NCBI GenBank assembly: GCA_023424725.1
Contig: JAFADQ010000329.1
Location: 1-5,215 of the forward strand
Direction: 5' to 3'
Length of the DNA: 5,215 nucleotides
Origin: Bacteroidota bacterium
Lineage (GTDB): Bacteria; Bacteroidota; Bacteroidia; Cytophagales; Hymenobacteraceae
Each line of letters starts with the position of its first letter. Within the stretch, counting starts at the first letter, position 1. Below the pieces are notes generated by a model. That model had not been told where the DNA came from, made no database searches, and saw only the letters and a list, made by a program, of their open reading frames with translations. This document shows positions 1 to 5,215 of the stretch, in pieces. Made by a program: the position numbers and the translations under genes.

Positions 1-138
1 TCTGAAAAAGACGCTGGAAGGTTTTTAAGACTCGGCAACTTATTTAAAATAACAAAGGCAGCTCCGTTTGAAGCTACCTTTGTTATTTTGTGATTTTTCA
101 GGTACAATAACCCAAAACCTTTCAGCGTCTTTTTCAGA
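1..138. repeat. Nested inverted repeat: 25-bp outer arms around a central hairpin
   Basis: Bases 1-25 match the reverse complement of 114-138 at 24 of 25 positions; the single difference is 17 against 121. The centre of these arms (about 69.5) nearly coincides with the centre of the 46-89 hairpin (about 67.5), so the whole stretch is a two-tier palindrome with unpaired spacers of about 20 and 24 bases. The left arm touches the window edge, so the repeat may extend further left. The right arm stops matching at 113, its inner end. It could be an inverted duplication at a convergent gene boundary, a small fold-back element, or a large transcript-end structure. I do not recognise a named family. 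Confidence 0.6.
46..89 (-). terminator. Long A/T-capped hairpin, probable intrinsic terminator (possibly bidirectional)
   Basis: Arms 46-58 and 77-89 are perfect 13-bp complements. The pairing continues through one position (59/76) into AGCT/AGCT (60-63 with 72-75), leaving an 8-base loop. Position 59/76 is a C/A mismatch in a plus-strand RNA but a G-U wobble in a minus-strand RNA. The uninterrupted 18-bp stem therefore forms only in leftward transcripts, which is the direction of the desaturase gene upstream of it. T-rich sequence follows on both strands, so it may also stop rightward transcription entering from the left. Its distance from the desaturase stop codon, about 170 bases, is larger than usual. 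Confidence 0.6.
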
Positions 139-259
139 CCTGGAAGCGTTTTGCCGGGCTGCAGGCATCAAAAATCCAGCCATCAGGAACAAAAAAACGG
201 CTGGTAAAAGTTGGTTTTCCCTTGCAATGGCCACTTTTTTGCCTGCCGCAGCCTAAAAC
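94..259. other. Intergenic stretch downstream of the desaturase, no supported gene
   Basis: This interval contains the right arm of the nested repeat (114-138) and a weak hairpin: CCAGCC at 176-181 pairs with GGCTGG at 199-204 around a 17-base loop. Read leftward, that hairpin is followed by ATTTTTG, so it might be a poor primary terminator for the desaturase mRNA. A GTG-started 64-codon frame on the minus strand (234-40) has a hydrophobic stretch near its N-terminus. However, it runs straight through the 46-89 hairpin and has no recognisable family, so I do not call it a gene. Confidence 0.45.
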
Positions 260-1342
260 CTACGCAGCTCTAACCGGTACCGGAACCGGCTCGCCTACCC
301 GCACATTTATTTTCTTGGTCCGGCTTTTCAGAAATTCTATTACCTCTTCATCAGAAGAAAAACGGTTGCCCAGGTTTACGAAATGTTTGGCCAGTAAATC
401 GTAGCGGCGCGTCATTACCCAGGCGCTAACGTGCAGAAAATGAATTCCATCGAACACAATAGATTCGTTATCGATATATTTCTGCAGCGTTTTCTGGAAA
501 AAAACCGGGTGCTCGGTCCAGTGCATGGCCGGGCGCACATGGTGGCTAATATGGTAACCATCGTTCCAGCACTTGTGGTTGTATTTTGTGTTGATGCAGG
601 TGATGCTGTTTTTGTAGGCATTTCCGGGGTCGTTGGCATCTATAAAGGCATGTTGCGCCCAGTTGCCGAACATCATAATAACCCTGGAGATTATAAACGG
701 CAGAATAAACACAAAAAACGTTGCCCAGAAATTTACATAGCACAGCAAACCCACCACCGCAATAAAGATCAGCTCGCCCCGGAGTAATTTCCAGAGCAGT
801 TTTGGGCGGCCTTTCTTCATAAAATATCCACTAAGCCTGATGATGCCGAGAAATAAAAAATCGCCGAAATACACCAAAAAGCCCTTTACCGAATCGCGCT
901 GGTAAGGCATGGTGGTGCTGCGGTCTTCGGGCAGGTTATTTTCGGGGTGGTGCATGCCAATGTGGTGGCTAAAATAGGTTTCGGGAGTTTGCCCGAAAAA
1001 CGGCCCCACCACCCACGGCAGGTATTTATTTAAGAAAGAGTATTGGTCTTTAAAAAATTTGCGATGGCTGGTGCAATGCAGCATTAACCCAAAAGGGCCT
1101 TTAAAAACGAAGTTATTAAAGTAATGATACGCGATGGCTACCGCCGCGAAAAGCCAGCCGCTTACAAACGGCATATACAGCAAAATGCCTAACGGAATTA
1201 GCGTAAGCGATATATAAATGGTAAGGTAAACAAAAGGCAGATCGCGCTCGTCGTTAATTAAGCTAAGAAAAAAACGGTCGGCGGCAGATTTATTTTCAGA
1301 GGGAATAAAAACCGGATCGGTTATCTGAGTAAGGGATTTCAT
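260..1342 (-). CDS. Fatty acid desaturase family membrane protein
   Basis: This 360-residue integral membrane protein is predicted to be a non-haem di-iron enzyme of the fatty acid desaturase superfamily, introducing a double bond or hydroxyl into a membrane lipid acyl chain. The three histidine boxes are intact: HX3H at 89-93 (HCTSH), HX3HH at 127-132 (HIGMHH) and HX2HH at 264-268 (HISHH). An additional histidine, H231 in WAQHAF, may be a further metal ligand as in related enzymes. Hydrophobic segments lie at about 37-58, 60-80, 155-171 and 190-224, the last long enough for two passes, which fits the usual topology with the boxes on the cytoplasmic face. Length is normal for a stand-alone bacterial desaturase without a fused cytochrome b5 or ferredoxin domain. 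The ATG at 1342 is preceded by an A/T-rich leader without a Shine-Dalgarno sequence, as is usual in Bacteroidota. The C-terminus ends in a short VPVPV tail. Substrate and regiospecificity cannot be read from the sequence, and a hydroxylase or ketolase role in the same superfamily is possible. Confidence 0.9.
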   Translation of the reverse strand: MKSLTQITDPVFIPSENKSAADRFFLSLINDERDLPFVYLTIYISLTLIPLGILLYMPFVSGWLFAAVAIAYHYFNNFVFKGPFGLMLHCTSHRKFFKDQYSFLNKYLPWVVGPFFGQTPETYFSHHIGMHHPENNLPEDRSTTMPYQRDSVKGFLVYFGDFLFLGIIRLSGYFMKKGRPKLLWKLLRGELIFIAVVGLLCYVNFWATFFVFILPFIISRVIMMFGNWAQHAFIDANDPGNAYKNSITCINTKYNHKCWNDGYHISHHVRPAMHWTEHPVFFQKTLQKYIDNESIVFDGIHFLHVSAWVMTRRYDLLAKHFVNLGNRFSSDEEVIEFLKSRTKKINVRVGEPVPVPVRAA

Positions 1343-1383
1343 GTTGTATTCTGTCTGAAAAATTAAATAATAAGTAAGGTAAG

Positions 1384-1391
1384 CAAAAATA
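1384..1391 (-). promoter_or_regulatory. Candidate Bacteroidota -7 promoter element for the desaturase gene
   Basis: Read on the minus strand this octamer is TATTTTTG, an exact match to the TAnnTTTG -7 consensus of Bacteroidota primary sigma factors. It lies about 41 bases before the ATG at 1342, giving a plausible leader of roughly 30-40 bases. I found no clear TTTG or TTG -33 element at the expected distance upstream, and A/T-rich sequence can produce this octamer by chance, so the call is tentative. It sits between the terminator of the upstream gene and the desaturase start, supporting independent transcription. Confidence 0.4.
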
Positions 1392-1454
1392 AATAAAACG
1401 CTGATTCTGGGTTGCTTACATATTGGCCCGTAAACTTAATTTGGTTTTGCTGAT

Positions 1455-1482
1455 TCATAAAGCTGCGGGCAGCAATTTATGA
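1455..1482. promoter_or_regulatory. Bulged hairpin or dyad upstream of the desaturase promoter
   Basis: TCATAAA (1455-1461) pairs with TTTATGA (1476-1482), and GCTG (1462-1465) pairs with CAGC (1470-1473) around a CGGG loop, with an AA bulge at 1474-1475. No T-run follows in the leftward direction, so it is not a standard terminator. It lies about 65-90 bases upstream of the candidate -7 element of the desaturase. It could be an operator-like dyad or a chance structure; no regulator is known from the window. Confidence 0.25.
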
Positions 1483-1538
1483 TGCGTTACAGCCTAAAAC
1501 CGGGTACTTTTATAAAGATTTTGCTTGCCGATGCACCT

Positions 1539-1571
1539 AAAAACGAAGCCCGCAGCACATGCTACGGGCTT
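1539..1571 (-). terminator. Strong intrinsic terminator for the OmpA-family gene
   Basis: Arms 1546-1556 and 1561-1571 form an 11-bp G/C-rich stem around a four-base loop (1557-1560). In the leftward transcript the stem is followed by CG and then five T residues (1543-1539). The only imperfect pair (1553/1564) is a G-U wobble in the minus-strand RNA but a C/A mismatch in the plus-strand RNA, so the structure favours leftward termination. It begins about 32 bases after the stop codon of the OmpA-family gene. A T-rich run (TTTGTTTTT) also follows on the plus strand. Confidence 0.85.
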
Positions 1572-1602
1572 TGTTTTTGGTAAGGTTTATAAGTTTAGGA
1601 AT

Positions 1603-3636
1603 TTACTTTTTCATTATCGTAAATTCTACCCTTCGGTTAAGCTTACGCGATTCTTCTCTGGCATTGCTGGCGAGTGGTTTCTGGCCTCCCCAGCCCTTGG
1701 TTTCTATACGGCCGCGGTCTATTCCTTTAGATACCAGGTATTTCTTCACCTCGTTTACGCGGTCTATAGATAGCTGCAGATTCAGGCTGGCATTTCCCTG
1801 GTTATCGGTGTGGCCTTCTACCAGAATCTCTACTCCAGGGTTGTCTTTCAGCAGTTTTACCAGGCGGTCGAGCTCGGCAAAAGAGGTGTTGCGCAGGTAA
1901 TATTCGCTTTGCGCGAAGAAGATATTGTTTAGCTGCACTTTCTGGCCAACCTCTATGGGCACCATCATCAGGTCGCGGTTTATTTCGGAATACCCAATGG
2001 TGTCGCTAACTTCTATGTTTTCGTTTACGCCAATAAAACCAACGGCCTCGGCACTAAAAGAGTAGGTTACGCCTTTGGGCAGCACAATGCTGTAATGCCC
2101 GTTTACGGGGTCGCTAAGGGCGGTGCCAACTTCGGTGCCGTCGTTAAGGTTTTGGTACGATATGCGGGCCTGCATCGGCATTTTCGTTTTCACATCTATC
2201 ACCCTTCCCGATACAAACATTACCGCCTCGGGCCGTGAGCTTTCTTGCAGCGCTATCCGGAAAATATCGCGAGATCCTTCGGTGCCGTCGCGGGAAGATA
2301 CAAAATAGGCGTAATCTGCCGCGGCCGACATGGTGTAGTATGCGTCAAAATCTTTAGAGTTGATGGGTGGGCCCAGGTTAAGCGGCTTGCTCCAGTTTTT
2401 CCAGGTATCGTCTAAGCGTTTTGTGTAAAAAACATCGGCTTTGCCATAGCCGCCATGGCCCTCAGAAGCAAAATACAGGGTTTTGTTATCGGAAGCCAGA
2501 AAAGGAGCGAAATCGCCTTTTGCTGTATTTACCACCGGGCCCAGGTTTAGCGGCTTGCTCCAAACGCCAAATTTCTGCAGGAAGCTAACATACAAATCCT
2601 GATCGCCGTGGCTGTCTTTTCGCTTTACCGACATCAGCAGCACTTTGCTGTTATTGGCCAGAAAATAATCTACTACCTCTTTGCTTTGGTTGTAATAATC
2701 CTGAATAATAAGTTTTGTAGGAAAGCTCCAGCCTTCTTTTGTGCGGTACGATATAGAAGCGCCTTCTGGCTGCATGCTGCCGTCGGGGTTATAGGTGTTG
2801 ATGAGTAGCAGCGTGTTATTATCGGGAGTTACGGAGCACACGCCGGTGTTGTCTTTGTTGTTTAGCGGGCCGCCCATGTTTTTAGCCAGTCCCCAGGTTT
2901 GGTTGCCTGTATTTTCCGATACCCAAATGTCTTGCCCGTCGTTCTTGCCGCCTAAATTATGCGGGTGATATTGCCTGCTGAAATAAAGGGTTTTGCCGTT
3001 TGGCGCAATTACCGGCCGCAGCTCGGTAAATTTAGAGTTTACGCCGGTGCCCAGGTTTACGGCTACAGTATCGTATAATAGTTTTTTGTTTTCTACATCG
3101 CTGATTACATCTACCGACTCTTCGCTGGTGATGCCGATAGCGTCTATCTGGTTTGGGCCATTAACCGCGCTGCAATTTAATGTTACAGCAACCTTAATAA
3201 CCCGGTAAGTTGTAAGAGGCACTTTTACGGCAAGCGCACGGTATTTTACAGGCAGCGGCCCTGGGTTATCGTTGGTATAAACCGTGTGCCGAACGCCCCG
3301 CGTATCTATGGCTTCTACTAAAGTTACCGCGCCGGGGTTAAAGCTTTCTACCACAATTATCTGCCCTATTTGCTCAGATTTCGGAAACGAAACCTCTATT
3401 TTTTCTTCAATAGAATTCTCGCGTTTGGCATGCCATGCTTGTGTGCTTAGCCGGCCCAACTGCTTTACATCGGGCGCTTTTAGCACCTGCGATGCCGCAT
3501 AAGCGCCGGTGCCCGATCCGGCTTCGGAGCTAACAGCTGTTACCCGGCCTGCCCAAATTATATCCTGGGCTGCGGCGGGCAAAAAAGAGGCTGCTGCAAA
3601 GCAAAAGGCAAACCCGTAAATTATTTTGTTAAACAT
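1603..3636 (-). CDS. OmpA-family protein with discoidin-like domain and PD40 repeats
   Basis: This complete 677-residue exported protein probably sits in the periplasm or outer membrane and binds peptidoglycan through its C-terminus. Residues 1-23 are a typical signal peptide ending in PAAA before QD. Residues about 25-170 form a beta-rich region resembling discoidin/galactose-binding-like folds (for example QIGQIIVVESFNPGAV). Residues about 200-460 contain several PD40/WD40-like blades, such as PNGKTLYFS (212-220), DNKTLYFAS (383-391) and YAYFVSSRDG (442-451), each followed by a D-[IV]-[FW] strand. Residues about 473-545 resemble a carboxypeptidase-regulatory-like beta-sandwich (VSGRVID through FSAEAVGF). 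Residues about 565-677 are an OmpA domain with EGHTDNQG (607-614), LSIDR (622-626), YLVSKGID and NRRVEF (667-672), the signature of diaminopimelate-peptidoglycan binding. The ATG at 3636 is supported by the signal peptide; its leader is A-rich without a Shine-Dalgarno sequence. It is common in Bacteroidota as a surface or scaffold protein; a ligand for the propeller and discoidin-like domains is unknown. The gene ends in its own strong terminator. Confidence 0.92.
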   Translation of the reverse strand: MFNKIIYGFAFCFAAASFLPAAAQDIIWAGRVTAVSSEAGSGTGAYAASQVLKAPDVKQLGRLSTQAWHAKRENSIEEKIEVSFPKSEQIGQIIVVESFNPGAVTLVEAIDTRGVRHTVYTNDNPGPLPVKYRALAVKVPLTTYRVIKVAVTLNCSAVNGPNQIDAIGITSEESVDVISDVENKKLLYDTVAVNLGTGVNSKFTELRPVIAPNGKTLYFSRQYHPHNLGGKNDGQDIWVSENTGNQTWGLAKNMGGPLNNKDNTGVCSVTPDNNTLLLINTYNPDGSMQPEGASISYRTKEGWSFPTKLIIQDYYNQSKEVVDYFLANNSKVLLMSVKRKDSHGDQDLYVSFLQKFGVWSKPLNLGPVVNTAKGDFAPFLASDNKTLYFASEGHGGYGKADVFYTKRLDDTWKNWSKPLNLGPPINSKDFDAYYTMSAAADYAYFVSSRDGTEGSRDIFRIALQESSRPEAVMFVSGRVIDVKTKMPMQARISYQNLNDGTEVGTALSDPVNGHYSIVLPKGVTYSFSAEAVGFIGVNENIEVSDTIGYSEINRDLMMVPIEVGQKVQLNNIFFAQSEYYLRNTSFAELDRLVKLLKDNPGVEILVEGHTDNQGNASLNLQLSIDRVNEVKKYLVSKGIDRGRIETKGWGGQKPLASNAREESRKLNRRVEFTIMKK
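2369..2562 (-). repeat. In-frame 26-bp direct repeat in the PD40 region
   Basis: Bases 2369-2394 and 2537-2562 are identical at 25 of 26 positions and lie exactly 168 bases (56 codons) apart. On the coding strand both encode WSKPLNLGP (residues 359-367 and 415-423), the linker strand that starts successive propeller blades. The near-identity at the DNA level, including synonymous positions, suggests a recent blade duplication or local gene conversion, while the rest of the two blades has diverged. Confidence 0.7.
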
Positions 3637-4200
3637 TTGTATGTGTTTTCAGTAATAACCGCCGCCGGCTTCTTCCCGCAATTAGCGATTAAAGCACTAT
3701 GCTGCTTTTGTTAAAACCAAGTTTGTAACTCAAAATTTAATTCAGAAACTTCCAACGCCTGCACTTACATCTTCTTGCTGATAACATAAAAAATCATCAG
3801 CCCGTTAACCGGTAATATTTCCTTAATTTATGCTCTGGTGGCGCTTTTTTGTTTATCCGAATAAGTAAGCATAAATCCGAAAACAGTATTATTTTTATTT
3901 TTAAATCAAATAATAAAAGCGCGCGGCATTCTAAAGTGTAAAGTTCGGCAACAGTGCGCCAATAATAATGAATTATCTAAATTTAATTGCGCTGCTTTAA
4001 ACAACCATTGCGTAATTTTTGCTCGGTTCGGCACTGCTGGTTTTCTTAAAAAACCGTTATTTAAGCGAATAAGAACACAAAAAACTGTATTTTGTACTTT
4101 ATAAATAGCTGCTAAAAAGCCGGCGCAATTCTGTATATTATTTTTAAGGTTAAAACGCAGAGCAAATACCATACACGGCGTAAAGTTTTTACATTAGCAC
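3637..4200. other. Long A/T-rich divergent intergenic region, no supported gene
   Basis: This 564-base gap lies between two divergently transcribed envelope genes and must hold both promoters. It is visibly richer in A/T than the flanking genes. I could not find an exact TAnnTTTG element for either gene. Near matches with one extra base are TAATTTTTG at 4013-4021 on the plus strand and TAAATTTTG at 3739-3731 on the minus strand. An 88-codon minus-strand frame (4172-3906) shows no domain, signal peptide or plausible codon pattern and is treated as chance. Small weak hairpins occur (for example 4039-4055 and 4180-4192) but none is convincing. Confidence 0.5.
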
Positions 4201-5215
4201 ATGCGTTTGCCTGGGGTTTTACTGCTTTTTCTTGTTTGGCTGGCCGCACTGGCATCAGCGTCCGGACAAGGAAACATGGTGGTGCCCGACTCGCTTGGCT
4301 TGCTGGAAACTCAGGTGAAGCGCATCGGCATAAATACCTATACCGGTTACAATTTTATTTCCAGCGCGCACCAAACAGATTCTCAGCGGCTTGCGCTCGT
4401 ATTCTCGCATAACTGGATATATAACTCCAATACCTCTGTTAAAGGTTTCATCCGGAACGATTACCGCTTTGGCCTGCAGCAACACAACCGGCTGGGTAAT
4501 AAGGGTTTTGGAGCGGGCCAGCGTGCAGAGTACAGCGAGTTTCAGGCAAACCGCACCTCTATTTTACGCTTGCTGCAGGAATATACCTACGAGCTGAAAC
4601 CAGACAGCAACTGGCAAATAAACAGCCGGGCTTTTGGCGGAATCAGAAGAGACGAGCGCTTTGGCCGCGCCGATTTCGGCCCCGAGTTTGGCGGAACCAG
4701 CCAGGTGCGCCTGCTGCCAGTTCCGGGCTTTGGGAGCGGCGGCGCTAATGTACTTTTAAGCAAAGCGCAAGTAGGCCCGAGGCAGTTTAACAGGCTTCAG
4801 GCCGATGTTTTTTATGCCTCGCCCGAAAACCTGCCCGCGGCGGTAGAGGCCAGAGCAGGTTATTATAAAGTTAACTCTGCCGACTACCTGGGCGGCAACG
4901 TGCAAAATATCAGAACCGATACCTTGTTTGCCGACTTGCGTTTATATTACAGGCTAAATAAAGATCTTAGTTTCCGGTCGGCCAGTTATGGCACCATGCC
5001 GCAGCGGCAGTTTATTTACCGGCAGCAATCGGGTGGGGTGCCCGAGCAGCAAAACTTTGGGTACCTGCAGGGCCAGTACGAAACCAGCAACCGGCTGCGC
5101 TATTATAAAAACAACCTCGATGCCGGCGTAGAGTTTACATACCGCGAGCGCAACCGCAGCTACAGTTTGCAGAACAATCGCGGCCTTGCGGGCACCGAAT
5201 TACGCAACGCCGAAG
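4201..5215 (+). CDS. Secreted, probable outer-membrane beta-barrel protein (3' end beyond window)
   Basis: The frame is open from the ATG at 4201 to the right edge: 338 codons without a stop, so the true length is unknown. Residues 1-20 are a signal peptide (positively charged MR, a hydrophobic LLLFLVWLAALA core, then an ASA-type cleavage site). An in-frame TAG two codons upstream makes 4201 the earliest ATG, and the next one (4276) would remove the signal peptide. The mature part lacks long hydrophobic helices. Instead it shows repeated short amphipathic strands rich in aromatic residues, Arg and Asn (for example ADLRLYYRLNKDLSFRSASY at 244-263 and RLRYYKNNLDAGVEFTYRER at 298-317), typical of outer-membrane barrels. 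No TonB box or plug domain is apparent near the N-terminus. I do not recognise the family; transport, adhesion or structural roles are all possible. It is divergent from the OmpA-family gene and may or may not be co-regulated with it. Confidence 0.8.
   Translation, partial: MRLPGVLLLFLVWLAALASASGQGNMVVPDSLGLLETQVKRIGINTYTGYNFISSAHQTDSQRLALVFSHNWIYNSNTSVKGFIRNDYRFGLQQHNRLGNKGFGAGQRAEYSEFQANRTSILRLLQEYTYELKPDSNWQINSRAFGGIRRDERFGRADFGPEFGGTSQVRLLPVPGFGSGGANVLLSKAQVGPRQFNRLQADVFYASPENLPAAVEARAGYYKVNSADYLGGNVQNIRTDTLFADLRLYYRLNKDLSFRSASYGTMPQRQFIYRQQSGGVPEQQNFGYLQGQYETSNRLRYYKNNLDAGVEFTYRERNRSYSLQNNRGLAGTELRNAE

Noticed and set aside
40..234. 64-codon minus-strand frame with a GTG start just downstream of the desaturase and a hydrophobic N-terminal stretch
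   Set aside because: It reads through the full 46-89 terminator hairpin, depends on a GTG start without a ribosome binding site, and resembles no family. Its hydrophobic stretch could be chance.
283..297. Tandem ACCGG-like repeats near the desaturase 3' end
   Set aside because: They simply encode the VPVP tail; three short degenerate units do not make a meaningful repeat array.
431..787. 118-codon plus-strand frame inside the desaturase gene
   Set aside because: It is an antisense shadow of a gene whose three histidine boxes show which strand is coding.
249..1501. 12-bp direct repeat CAGCCTAAAACC at 249-260 and 1490-1501 flanking the desaturase
   Set aside because: A 12-base match is expected about once by chance in a window of this size, and there is no transposase or terminal inverted repeat to suggest insertion of the gene.
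3731..3739. Possible -7 promoter element (TAAATTTTG on the minus strand) for the OmpA-family gene
   Set aside because: It has one base too many between TA and TTTG and no -33 partner at the right spacing; similar A/T strings recur throughout the gap.
3906..4172. 88-codon minus-strand frame in the divergent intergenic gap
   Set aside because: It lies in A/T-rich non-coding-like sequence, shows no domain or signal, and would place a gene on top of the promoter region of the 4201 gene.

Overview
The window looks like ordinary chromosomal sequence from a member of the Bacteroidota, probably close to the Cytophagales/Hymenobacteraceae. The reasons are an OmpA-type protein that combines PD40-like repeats with a carboxypeptidase-regulatory-like fold, start sites without Shine-Dalgarno sequences behind A/T-rich leaders, a TAnnTTTG-type promoter element, and large outer-membrane proteins. 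The genus-level placement is inferred from protein style, not measured.

Layout, left to right. Bases 1-259 hold no gene I can support. They contain a striking nested inverted repeat: outer arms 1-25 and 114-138, with a concentric hairpin at 46-89 that probably acts as a terminator. Bases 260-1342 (minus strand) encode an integral-membrane fatty-acid-desaturase-like di-iron enzyme with all three histidine boxes. The gap 1343-1602 carries a candidate promoter for the desaturase, a bulged hairpin, and a strong intrinsic terminator for the next gene. Bases 1603-3636 (minus strand) encode a 677-residue secreted or envelope protein: signal peptide, discoidin-like N-terminal domain, PD40/WD40-like beta-propeller repeats, a small beta-sandwich, and a C-terminal OmpA peptidoglycan-binding domain. 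Bases 3637-4200 are a long A/T-rich divergent intergenic region with no supported gene. From 4201 a rightward gene for a secreted, probably outer-membrane beta-barrel protein runs off the right edge.

The two minus-strand genes share a direction but are separated by a terminator and a candidate promoter, so they look like separate transcription units. All three products act in the envelope: inner-membrane lipid modification, peptidoglycan-anchored periplasmic or outer-membrane protein, and outer-membrane barrel. Nothing shows that they work in one pathway. I see no mobile element, CRISPR array, tRNA, rRNA, defence system or biosynthetic cluster. The least explained items are the nested inverted repeat at the left edge and the unrecognised barrel gene at the right edge.
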